From contig CAOKLO010000026.1 in NCBI GenBank assembly GCA_948469375.1, forward strand, positions 1-45,881: DNA of 45,881 nt, in the 5' to 3' direction. This document shows positions 31,832 to 39,812 of this stretch, in pieces. This stretch comes from an uncultured bacterium. GTDB taxonomy: Bacteria > Bacillota > Clostridia > Oscillospirales > Oscillospiraceae. The notes beneath the pieces were generated by a model, which made no database searches, was not told the origin of the DNA, and was given only the letters and a program-made list of their open reading frames with translations. The position numbers were made by a program, and so were the translations under genes. Each line of letters begins with the position of its first letter. Within the stretch, counting starts at the first letter, position 1.

Positions 31832-33082
31832 ATGAGTATCATCACCGACCTGACCCGGATGTGGCTGACCCGGTCCGTCAAGCCCTTCACCTTCCGGAGC
31901 GAATACGACCAGACCCTCCCCTTCGCCCAGTGTCAAGACTTGGGCCTTTACGTTCACATCCCCTTCTGCAAGCAAATATGCGCCTTCTGCCCCTACTGCA
32001 AGGAGCTCTACGCCCCGGACCGCTGCGCCCGGTATCTGGACGCCCTGCTCCGGGAAATCCACCTGGTGGGCGGCCAGTCCCCCGGAAAAAAGCGGGCCAC
32101 CAGCCTGTATTTCGGCGGCGGGACCCCCGCCCTGGCCGCGGACCGTCTGGCCCAGCTCATCGCCGCGCTGGAGGAGCATTTCATCATCACCCAGGGCGTC
32201 GGCGTGGAGCTTCACCCGGACAACGTGACGGTCCCCACCCTGCAAGCCCTGAAACGCGCCGGAGTCACCAAGCTGAGCATCGGCATCCAATCCTTCCAGC
32301 CGGAGCACCAGCGCACCCTGGGCCGTCCCGCGCCGGACAGGGCCGCCATGGCCGAGGCCCTGTCCCAGGTGCCCTTTGAGACCGTGTCCATGGACTTTAT
32401 CTTTGCCCTCCCCGGCCAGACCCTCGACCACCTGCGGGCGGATCTGGACGCCGCCTTCCAATGCGGGGCCAACCATGTGGCAATCTATCCCTTCATCGAC
32501 TTCTCCTTCACCTCCAGCGCAGTACCGCCCATGAGCAGGCGGGAGAAACGGGCCCTGCTGGACGGCATCACCCGCTGGTGCCTGGAGCGGGGCTGCACCC
32601 GGACCTCCATCTGGACCTTTTCCCGGGGCGGCGCAGGCTATTCCTCCATGACCCGGGACAATTTCCTGGGGTTCGGCTGCTCCGCCGCCACTCTGCTCCG
32701 GGACCAGTTCAAGATCAACACCTTTGACCTGGACGAATACTGCAAACGTGTCAACGGCGGAGCCCTTCCCACCGCTCTGACCCTCCGCTTCACCCCCCGC
32801 CAGCGGATGGTCTACTACCTGTTCTGGACGGCCTACAGCACAAAGGTGGACGCCGAAGCCTTTGCCCGCTTCTTCGGCGTCCACCTGCATGCAATGTACG
32901 GCCTGGAACTCCGCCTGGCCAAGCGTCTGGGCCTTGTCACTGAGGAAAACGGCGTCTACGAGATGACCCTCAAGGGCGCGTTCTACTACCACTACTACGA
33001 AAGCTTCTACACCCTGTCCTACATCGACAAAATGTGGGGCCTTCTCCGCGCCCAGCCCTTCCCGGACAGGATGGAGCTTTGA
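31832..33082 (+). CDS. HemN/HemW-like radical SAM protein
   Basis: A 416-residue member of the coproporphyrinogen III oxidase-like family. The opening YVHIPFCKQICAFCPYCK (Cys46, Cys50, Cys53, plus Cys56) and YFGGGTPALAADRLAQLI are diagnostic, as are LSIGIQSFQPEHQRTLGR and SMDFIFALPGQT. The C-terminal part (RQRMVYYLFWTAYSTKVDAE) is a HemN_C-like domain. Most anaerobes use HemW as a heme chaperone and need no oxygen-independent HemN. The usual HemW C-terminal details are not clear, and co-expression with another radical SAM protein points to a specialised reaction, perhaps on a tetrapyrrole. Not resolved. Confidence 0.8.
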   Translation: MSIITDLTRMWLTRSVKPFTFRSEYDQTLPFAQCQDLGLYVHIPFCKQICAFCPYCKELYAPDRCARYLDALLREIHLVGGQSPGKKRATSLYFGGGTPALAADRLAQLIAALEEHFIITQGVGVELHPDNVTVPTLQALKRAGVTKLSIGIQSFQPEHQRTLGRPAPDRAAMAEALSQVPFETVSMDFIFALPGQTLDHLRADLDAAFQCGANHVAIYPFIDFSFTSSAVPPMSRREKRALLDGITRWCLERGCTRTSIWTFSRGGAGYSSMTRDNFLGFGCSAATLLRDQFKINTFDLDEYCKRVNGGALPTALTLRFTPRQRMVYYLFWTAYSTKVDAEAFARFFGVHLHAMYGLELRLAKRLGLVTEENGVYEMTLKGAFYYHYYESFYTLSYIDKMWGLLRAQPFPDRMEL

Positions 33083-33477
33083 CCTGAGGTCCGTCCCTCT
33101 CCGCCGTCATCCCCCTAGGCATTTGCGCAGCGCCGACAGAAACAGGTCGATGCCGACGCCCTGTGCGGTCTGCCGGGCGGAGTCCATGGCGTCATTCAGA
33201 GTGCGGTTCTCGATCTGCCGGCTGGTGGTGCTGGAATACCACCAGCCGGCAGAATGGCTATGTACAGCGCATTTTTCCACGATCTTTTTATGGAACGCAT
33301 AAGAGCGGCTCCCTTTCCATATCCAGCATAAGCTTATGCTTACCACTCTTTTGAAATAAAGCACAGCAAAACAAACTGGACGGACCGCCCTATTTCATTG
33401 AGGCTGCGGATCTGGTGAATTGCCTGAACCGCCAGTCATGAATTTCAGATCTCCCGTGATACGCCCATGGAAAAGCG
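33083..33477. other. Intergenic stretch with possible gene remnants
   Basis: A minus-strand frame (about 33190-33118) encodes a protein-like tail LNDAMDSARQTAQGVGIDLF, and a plus-strand frame near 33376-33438 encodes DGPPYFIEAADLVNCLNRQS before a stop. Neither has a complete gene around it. Between them sits a perfect hairpin TCTGCCGGCTGGTGGT and its complement (33214-33253). I read this as debris at the edge of an acquired segment (the TPR gene next door). Confidence 0.4.
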
Positions 33478-35676
33478 TTATTTATGCTTTGGGACGTCAA
33501 GCAGCATTTCGATATTTTCCGTATCCATTGAGTTCAGCATGAGCGAGGCCTGTTCCAATTCCGCGTTGAGGCTGACTGCCGTCTCAAAATTCTTTTTTGC
33601 CATTTTCTTCAGACTCTCCTCAACCCTGTTTTCACCCATGCGCAGCCGGCAGTTTCCAAGATTGAAATAGGCCAGGAAATACTGCCCATCAAGCCTAATT
33701 GCCTCTTCCAAGCTTTTAACGGCATCGTCATATAATTCCTGGGCATAATAGGCGCAGGCCAGGTTGTTAAGTACGGCGGGGCTGGAATAGTATTCCAGCG
33801 CGGCCCGGTAATATTCGGCTGCCGCCGAATATTTGCCAAGCTGGTAGACGGCGTCCCCGTTGCTTTTGTTGATCCTGCAGTGGGCCTGGTACACCTTTGA
33901 TAAGCGGCTCAAGACCAGCGCCTCATTGACCGGGTCGTTCATATCCTGATAGCAATTCGCCAAAACCCTATAGTACTTAACATCCATTGGCTCCAATTCA
34001 ATTGCAATTTTTAATTCCTCAATCGCTTCACTGTTCAACTCCAATTCCCGCAGAAGAAGCGCAAGGTCATAATGCGCAATATTGCTTTCAGGGTCTTGCT
34101 CTATCGCTTTCCTGTAGCACCGCTGGCTCTCCTCAAAATACTGGTATTTCGAATATATAATGCCCAAATCAATAAAATTGTTCGGATCATCCTGAAACGG
34201 GGCAAGGAGTTCGTTCAATTCCGTTATGTCCTTCTGTATATCCTTTTCCTTATCCATATCAGCCCTGTACACCAGCGCCGTAAGCCGATAATCATTGTTG
34301 TCCTTTAATTTGATCGCCTCCCGCATATCGCAGTACGCCTTCGCGCTTGCTCCATTCCGGCAATAATAGCAGCGCGCCCGGCTCACGTAATACTGTGCCT
34401 TTGGCTCCAATTCAATCGCCTTTGTATAGCACTCAATCGCTTCCGTATACATCAGCTTCTTTTGATAGCAGCTGCCCTGGATGTTAAAGCATTCGCTGCG
34501 ATAGGCGAAAATAGACAGCGACTGGGCGGCATAGCGTATGGCATTGTCATACTTGTCCATCTCATAATATATTTTTGCCAGGTAATAGCAAGCCACATCC
34601 GAGGACTCGCTGAACTTTTGGTCATAGGATATGGCCTTGCGCAGCTCGCCGATCGCTTGGGTCAAATTCCTCTTGTCATACTGGTAAATCCCCAGGTAAA
34701 CGTATGTGTTTGGATAAAACTCATTCTTGCTTTTGGCTTCCATCAAAAGCGTCCAGCTCTCCTGGTATGCCTTGGCGTGAATATGACATGCCCCTTTGCA
34801 GGAAAGAATTTCGCCTTCATGATATTCACCACCCTGCTTGTTATACTGCAGCGCCTTGTCAAGATCGTTGAAAATGCCCTCAATAAAGCTTTGCTGAGAA
34901 CTTGAGGCGTCCGCAATCGCCTGTTCAACCGGCTTTAAGTATGGAGCGACCTCCAGCATCCTCAGTTTGACCTGACCCCTGCGAAAATAAAATGTCTCAG
35001 GCTGGATATTCTTTGCCAGCAGGGCATCGCAGCACTCCAGTTCCTTTGTATACTCATGCAGGTCATGATAGCAATAGGCCTTTCTGACCATCACACGGGT
35101 AAATACATCTTTTTGCTTGAGCCGCGTAGAGGGGATGGCATTCAGCTTTGCCAGCGCGCCGGAAAAATTGCCCAGCATCATCAGCGCGTCCGCATAGCTG
35201 ATAAAAAACCTGGGCTGCCCCGTTATTTTTCCCCGGCACTGCCGCAGATAAGCGATCGCGTCTCTGGGACGCCCCTCCGCAATGCATTCGCCTGCCTGCT
35301 TATATTCCCATGACGCCGTAAGCTCCGGGGTTGACGGGAAATCGCCGCCTTCGGCGCCTATCAAGTCTATGATCCGCTGGTCCTTCTTTCGTTCTCGCTT
35401 CCTTACGCTGCGGAGAATCATCAAAAAGACAGCAATCCCTACCAGCAGCAGCACAAGCATCGGCTTCACACAGATACATAACGCGATGATCACTGCGGTC
35501 AGAGCGGCGGCCTTCAGCAGGAGCTTGACGGAACCGCCATGGTCAAGGAACTCTATAAATCCGAAAACGCCGTCAAAAAGCCCCAAAACAGCTATCAATG
35601 CCGCAAGCAGCGTGTTCCCGATAATAGACTCTATCAAAGGCTGCTGTGAATTGGACAGGAAAATGGAAAAGTCCAT
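33478..35676 (-). CDS. Membrane-anchored tetratricopeptide repeat protein
   Basis: A 732-residue protein. Three hydrophobic segments lie in the first 90 residues (about 22-45 and a longer double span 52-90), followed by a basic linker RSVRKRERKKDQR. The rest is a series of TPR-like helical repeats, for example YTKAIELEPKAQYYVSRARC, YRKAIEQDPESNIAHYDLAL and LEEAIRLDGQYFLAYFNLGN. TPRs bind other proteins, so it is likely a scaffold on the cytoplasmic face. Base and codon use are clearly AT-richer than the flanking genes, which suggests horizontal arrival. AAGGAGAG precedes the ATG and a promoter is at 35765-35793. No partner gene is adjacent, so the function is open. Confidence 0.8.
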   Translation of the reverse strand: MDFSIFLSNSQQPLIESIIGNTLLAALIAVLGLFDGVFGFIEFLDHGGSVKLLLKAAALTAVIIALCICVKPMLVLLLVGIAVFLMILRSVRKRERKKDQRIIDLIGAEGGDFPSTPELTASWEYKQAGECIAEGRPRDAIAYLRQCRGKITGQPRFFISYADALMMLGNFSGALAKLNAIPSTRLKQKDVFTRVMVRKAYCYHDLHEYTKELECCDALLAKNIQPETFYFRRGQVKLRMLEVAPYLKPVEQAIADASSSQQSFIEGIFNDLDKALQYNKQGGEYHEGEILSCKGACHIHAKAYQESWTLLMEAKSKNEFYPNTYVYLGIYQYDKRNLTQAIGELRKAISYDQKFSESSDVACYYLAKIYYEMDKYDNAIRYAAQSLSIFAYRSECFNIQGSCYQKKLMYTEAIECYTKAIELEPKAQYYVSRARCYYCRNGASAKAYCDMREAIKLKDNNDYRLTALVYRADMDKEKDIQKDITELNELLAPFQDDPNNFIDLGIIYSKYQYFEESQRCYRKAIEQDPESNIAHYDLALLLRELELNSEAIEELKIAIELEPMDVKYYRVLANCYQDMNDPVNEALVLSRLSKVYQAHCRINKSNGDAVYQLGKYSAAAEYYRAALEYYSSPAVLNNLACAYYAQELYDDAVKSLEEAIRLDGQYFLAYFNLGNCRLRMGENRVEESLKKMAKKNFETAVSLNAELEQASLMLNSMDTENIEMLLDVPKHK

Positions 35677-35764
35677 AAAATCTCTCCTTTGCTGTTTGAC
35701 CGCTTATTATTGGGTTTCGGGCTAAAGGAATTTGAGTTTGGCTTATACATTCCATCTGTGTTTC

Positions 35765-35793
35765 ATTTTACTACATTTTTCCTGTTGTTTCAA
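35765..35793 (-). promoter_or_regulatory. Sigma-A promoter of the TPR gene
   Basis: Minus strand TTGAAA (35793-35788), a 17-base spacer and TAAAAT (35770-35765). The leader is about 80 bases. Confidence 0.7.
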
Positions 35794-35904
35794 CCAAATT
35801 TTTCCTATCTTTTCAACCACAGGTTAAAGCCGCAGGTAATTTGGAGAAAAAACCAGGAACTGCCTGAACGTTCCGCCGTGCCGCAGCACGCGGCCCCCTT
35901 TTCC

Positions 35905-35933
35905 TTGACAGCGGGAATGAGCGAGGCTAAAAT
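35905..35933 (+). promoter_or_regulatory. Sigma-A promoter of cinA
   Basis: TTGACA (35905-35910), a 17-base spacer and TAAAAT (35928-35933). An AAGGAGG ribosome site follows at about 35950. Confidence 0.82.
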
Positions 35934-35965
35934 AGGGAAAAGAATCATCAAGGAGGCCGATTTCC

Positions 35966-37252
35966 ATGAGCCATACCGTTGAAATTTTATCCGTGGGCAC
36001 TGAGCTGCTGCTGGGCAACATCGTCAACTCCGACGCCCAGGCCCTCAGCCGGGAGCTGTCCGGACTGGGACTGAACGTGCTGTATCACTCGGTGGTGGGC
36101 GACAACCCCGGCCGCCTGAAGGCCGCCGTGGAGCTGGCCCGGAGCCGGGCGGACGTGCTCATCACCACCGGCGGCCTGGGCCCCACCTGCGACGATCTGA
36201 CCAAGCAGACCCTGGCCCAGTGCTTTGGCAGGCAGCTCATCTACCACCCCGAATGCGCCGAGGGCATTCAATGCTACTTCCACCGCATGGGCAAGGAGAT
36301 GACGGAGAACAACCTCCAGCAGGCCTACCTTCCCGAGGGCTGCGACGTGCTGGACAACGCCTGGGGCACCGCCCCCGGCTGCGCCTTTGAGGCGGAGGGA
36401 ACCTATGTGGTCATGCTCCCCGGTCCGCCCAGCGAGTGCCTGCCCATGTTCCGGGAACGGGCCGTGCCCTGGCTGGCCCGGCTGAGCGAGGGGGTCATCC
36501 GCTCCCGCACCCTGCGGGTGTTCGGCATGGGCGAGTCGGCAGTGGAGTCCCTGCTGAGGGACCGGATGAACCAGCTGACCAACCCCACCCTGGCCCCCTA
36601 CGCCAAGGAGGGCGAGGTGGAGCTGCGCATCACCGCCAAGGCGGCCACCCAGGCGGAGGCGGACGCCCTCATCGCCCCCGTGGAGGAGGAGGTGCGCGCC
36701 CTGCTGGGCCATCTGGTCTACGGCGCGGACGTGTCCGGCCTGGAGCAGGTGGTGCTGGACTTGGCCCGGGAGCGGGGCCTGACCCTGGGCACAGCGGAGA
36801 GCTGCACCGGCGGGCTGGTGGCCAAGCGCATCACCGACGTGCCCGGCGCGGCGTCCGTGTTCAAGGGCGGCGTGGTGAGCTACCACTGCGAGGTGAAGGC
36901 GGGGGTGCTGGGGGTGTCCCAGGCCCTGCTGGACGAGAAGGGCGCGGTATGCGCCGAGGTGGCCCAAGAGATGGCCCAGGGGGCGCGGCGCGTTTTGGGC
37001 TGTGATCTGGCGGTGTCCGTCACCGGCGTGGCGGGCCCCGACCCCGACGAGCGGGGCAATCCGGTGGGGCTGGTATTCACCGCCCTGGCCGCCCCCGACG
37101 GGGTCTGGGTCAAGCGGCTCAACATCGCCGGCCACGCCGCCCGGCGGGACCGCGTCCGGAACCTGGCGGCCAATTATGCGCTGAACCTGGCCCGCCGCTG
37201 GCTGGCCGGGCTGGAGCCGGTGAGCCGCCGCACAGAGGGGGCCGAGCCGTGA
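35966..37252 (+). CDS. cinA: Competence/damage-inducible protein A, CinA
   Basis: A 428-residue two-domain protein. The N-terminal half is a MoaB/MogA-like COG1058 domain (EILSVGTELLLGNIVNSDAQ, TTGGLGPTCDDLTKQ) with ADP-ribose pyrophosphatase activity in relatives. The C-terminal half is the NMN deamidase domain (TAESCTGGLVAKRITDVPGA, VSYHCEVKAGVLGV, GVAGPDPDERGNPVGLVF). It takes part in pyridine-nucleotide salvage, and in some species is induced with competence; recA is not next to it here. Its stop overlaps the GTG of the next gene (GTGA), so the two are coupled. Confidence 0.95.
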   Translation: MSHTVEILSVGTELLLGNIVNSDAQALSRELSGLGLNVLYHSVVGDNPGRLKAAVELARSRADVLITTGGLGPTCDDLTKQTLAQCFGRQLIYHPECAEGIQCYFHRMGKEMTENNLQQAYLPEGCDVLDNAWGTAPGCAFEAEGTYVVMLPGPPSECLPMFRERAVPWLARLSEGVIRSRTLRVFGMGESAVESLLRDRMNQLTNPTLAPYAKEGEVELRITAKAATQAEADALIAPVEEEVRALLGHLVYGADVSGLEQVVLDLARERGLTLGTAESCTGGLVAKRITDVPGAASVFKGGVVSYHCEVKAGVLGVSQALLDEKGAVCAEVAQEMAQGARRVLGCDLAVSVTGVAGPDPDERGNPVGLVFTALAAPDGVWVKRLNIAGHAARRDRVRNLAANYALNLARRWLAGLEPVSRRTEGAEP

Positions 37253-38373
37253 GGGACTGGAAGCGGGTCCTTCTGCCCGCGGTGTGCGCCGCACTGCTGC
37301 TGGGGCTGCTGCTCCCGGCCTTCGGCGCCGCCGGAGGCGTCTACCTGATGGCGGTGAACGACACGGTGGTGGAGACCACCGCCGAGAATATGCCCCGCAC
37401 GGTGGGCGGCGTGCTGTACGTGCCCTACACCATGCTGTCCAACCAGGTCAACGGCTTCAGCCTGGGCGTCAGCGCCCTGTACAGCACCACCCGCCGCACC
37501 GTCCTGATCACCGACAACCAGCGGGGTATCATTTTCGACCTCCAGAACAACACCGCCGAGGATATTAACGGCGTTCCAGTGGCCGTCCGGGCCATGGTGC
37601 GCAACGCCATGGTGTTCCTCCCCATCGACTGGCTGTGCCAGTATTTCGGCACCATCAGCTGCACCCGCACCCGCACGCCCTACGGCACACTCATCCGGAT
37701 TACCAACAGCGCCGCCATCCTGGGCGACCAGGAATTCGCCAACGCTGCGGGCTCCCAGCTGGCGGACAACCTGCGCCGCTACCTGGAATCCGGGGGACCG
37801 GACGACGGCGTGAATCCCCTCCCCTCCGAGGAGACGGAGGCCTCCGATGCGCCCAGCGGCGCGGAGCTGTTTCTGGCCCTGCGTTCCGGCCCGGCGGCGG
37901 AGGACTGCGCCCGGCTCATCGAGGGGCAGGGCCGGCGGGCGCTGTTCCTGTTCACCCCGGAGGAGCTGGCACAGGACAGCACGCTTGCCCGCAGGATTGC
38001 CGGCGCTGGCCACACCATCGGGCTGGCCCTCACCGAAACGGACCCGGAGCGCTGTCTGGCCGAGGCGGAGCGCGGCCGGGAGCTGCTGGCCGCCGCCGTG
38101 CGGTACAACGCCCTTGTGGTGAGCGCCCCCGGCCTGGACGGCGCGGAACGGGCGGCGTTGGAAAAGAAGGGCTATGTAATCTGGTCCGCCACCGTGCGGG
38201 GGGAGGCGGCCGCCTCCGGCTTCGCCCTGGCGCAAAGCCTGAACACCCGGCGGGTCAACTACGTGGAGATTGCCTGTGACGCCGGAAGCACGGCCTTTCT
38301 CAACAGCGCGCTGCGCGCCATGGAGGAGGAAAACTGCCGGATCTATCAGGCCACCGCTCCGGCCTTATCATGA
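37249..38373 (+). CDS. Exported protein: copper-amine-oxidase-type stalk domain plus degenerate NodB-like domain
   Basis: A 374-residue protein with an N-terminal signal or anchor (residues 8-30, very hydrophobic). Residues 30-155 look like the stalk domain first named from copper amine oxidase (GVLYVPYTMLSNQVNGF, AMVFLPIDWLCQYFG). After a Ser/Glu-rich linker (about 185-205), the rest resembles a polysaccharide deacetylase barrel (LFLALRSGPAAEDCARLIEG, RIAGAGHTIGLALTETDPER). The second histidine of the zinc triad and the catalytic Asp-Asp are not visible, so it is probably an inactive binding version. It starts with GTG at 37249 inside the cinA stop. It most likely binds cell-wall glycans outside the membrane. 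Confidence 0.7.
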   Translation: MRDWKRVLLPAVCAALLLGLLLPAFGAAGGVYLMAVNDTVVETTAENMPRTVGGVLYVPYTMLSNQVNGFSLGVSALYSTTRRTVLITDNQRGIIFDLQNNTAEDINGVPVAVRAMVRNAMVFLPIDWLCQYFGTISCTRTRTPYGTLIRITNSAAILGDQEFANAAGSQLADNLRRYLESGGPDDGVNPLPSEETEASDAPSGAELFLALRSGPAAEDCARLIEGQGRRALFLFTPEELAQDSTLARRIAGAGHTIGLALTETDPERCLAEAERGRELLAAAVRYNALVVSAPGLDGAERAALEKKGYVIWSATVRGEAAASGFALAQSLNTRRVNYVEIACDAGSTAFLNSALRAMEEENCRIYQATAPALS

Positions 38374-38406
38374 AGAAGGCCGTTCGGTCCTTCGGCGATC
38401 TCCTTT

Positions 38407-39579
38407 TCAGAGGTCCAGCATAACCCGCTCGATGCCGCCGACGGCCTCCTCCACCATGGCTTCCACTTCAAGGACCTTTTCGGCCTCTTCAAGCTCCTCG
38501 ATTTTCGGCTTGGTCCGGGGGTGCTTGGGAGTAAACACGGTGCAGCAGTCCTCATAGGGCAGAATCGACGTCTCAAAGGTGCCGATTTTCCGGGCCACCC
38601 GGACGATCTCCTCCTTGTCCATGGCGATAACAGGCCGCAGAACGGGAATGGTGCACACCGCGTCCGTACACGTCAGCGCGTCCAGCGTCTGGCTGGCCAC
38701 CTGGCCCACCGACTCCCCCGTCACCAGCGCCTGTATCTCGTTTTTCTCCGCCACCCGGCAGGCAATACGCATCATAAACCGCCGCATGAGAATGGTGAAC
38801 AGCTCCTCGGGACAGGACCGCCGCAATTCCTCCTGAATTTTCGTAAACGGCACCACATGGACGCACTGCTTGCCCGTATAGGGCACCAGCAGGCGGGCCA
38901 AATCCAGCACCTTTTCCTTGGCCTCCGGCGAGGTGTAGGGATAGGAGTAATAGTGAATCATATCCACAATGACCCCCCGCTTGGCCACCATCCAGGAGGC
39001 CACGGGGGAGTCGATGCCGCCGGACAGCAGGGACAGCGCCCGGCCCCCCATGCCCACGGGCAGGCCCCCCGCCCCCGGCTCCGGGTCGGCGTGGATGTAG
39101 GCGTCAAAGTCCCGGACCTCCACGTGGACCGTCAGCTCCGGATGGTGCATATCCGCCTCTAAATGGGGATAGCGGTCGTGGAGCTCGCCCCCCACGTACT
39201 GGGACAGCTGGATGGACGTCATGGGAAAGGTCTTGTCCGCCCGCTTGGACTCCACCTTGAAGGATTTCGCCGCGCTTAGTTTGTCCCCCAGGTATTCCAC
39301 AGCGCACTTGACGATCTCGTCCTTATCCTTGGGACAGGCCCGGGCCCGGCACACCCCCACCACGCCGAACACCTTCCCCATGGCCTCCCAGGCGCCCTCA
39401 AAGTCCGCAGAGTCGTCCAGCGGCTCCACATAGGTAGTGGACTGGCGGGTATAGACCTTGAAGGACCCGTATTTTTTCAGCCGCCGCTTGACGTTGCCCA
39501 TCATTTTTTCCTCAAAGCCCCGGCGGTTCAGGCCCTTGAGCACCATTTCTCCCTGCTTGAGCAGGATAATCTCTTGCAT
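38407..39579 (-). CDS. thiI: tRNA 4-thiouridine synthetase
   Basis: ThiI inserts sulfur at U8 of tRNAs and in many species supplies sulfur for thiazole (thiamine). The 390-residue protein has an N-terminal ferredoxin-like domain and THUMP (EIILLKQGEMVLKGLNRRGF), the PP-loop ALSLLSGGIDSPVASWMVAK and the LVTGESVGQVASQTLDALT motif. It stops without a rhodanese domain, as is normal in Firmicutes, where a cysteine desulfurase gives sulfur directly. The start at 39579 (preceded by AAGGG) is the standard one. No nifS-type partner lies next to it. Confidence 0.95.
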   Translation of the reverse strand: MQEIILLKQGEMVLKGLNRRGFEEKMMGNVKRRLKKYGSFKVYTRQSTTYVEPLDDSADFEGAWEAMGKVFGVVGVCRARACPKDKDEIVKCAVEYLGDKLSAAKSFKVESKRADKTFPMTSIQLSQYVGGELHDRYPHLEADMHHPELTVHVEVRDFDAYIHADPEPGAGGLPVGMGGRALSLLSGGIDSPVASWMVAKRGVIVDMIHYYSYPYTSPEAKEKVLDLARLLVPYTGKQCVHVVPFTKIQEELRRSCPEELFTILMRRFMMRIACRVAEKNEIQALVTGESVGQVASQTLDALTCTDAVCTIPVLRPVIAMDKEEIVRVARKIGTFETSILPYEDCCTVFTPKHPRTKPKIEELEEAEKVLEVEAMVEEAVGGIERVMLDL

Positions 39580-39610
39580 AATATCCCTTGCTTTCCTTGG
39601 TTGTCCCCCT

Positions 39611-39639
39611 ATTTTACAGGGCCGGGGGAACGCTGTCAA
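39611..39639 (-). promoter_or_regulatory. Sigma-A promoter of thiI
   Basis: Minus strand TTGACA (39639-39634), a 17-base spacer and TAAAAT (39616-39611). Confidence 0.82.
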
Positions 39640-39711
39640 GGGCGGTTGTCACGCTTTGTCTGTTCGCGGCGCGCTGCTTACGACGGCTCAGCGCTTCTGT
39701 GGAAATCACCC

Positions 39712-39740
39712 TTGCCCAAACCGCCGATATGTGTTAAAAT
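39712..39740 (+). promoter_or_regulatory. Sigma-A promoter of the DUF1846 gene
   Basis: TTGCCC (39712-39717), a 17-base spacer and TAAAAT (39735-39740). Confidence 0.7.
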
Positions 39741-39770
39741 TTGGTGCGTACACATTTTTAGACAAGCGAG

Positions 39771-39812
39771 AGGGGGAACGGGGCCGTACCAGGGATACGG
39801 CCCCAAATTCAT
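39771..39812 (+). promoter_or_regulatory. Hairpin between ribosome site and start codon of the DUF1846 gene
   Basis: AGGGGGAA (39771-39778) is followed by a 9-bp stem GGGGCCGTA/TACGGCCCC (39780-39788 with 39796-39804) and then AAATTCAT before the ATG at 39813. The ribosome site is too far from the ATG in the linear message. Folding of the stem would bring it to about ten bases. The loop itself has AGGGA. Confidence 0.5.

Noticed and set aside
28974-32992. Frames of more than 600 codons opposite htpG and the radical SAM genes
   Set aside because: Both are mirror images of GC-rich coding DNA, with no recognisable motif and biased composition.
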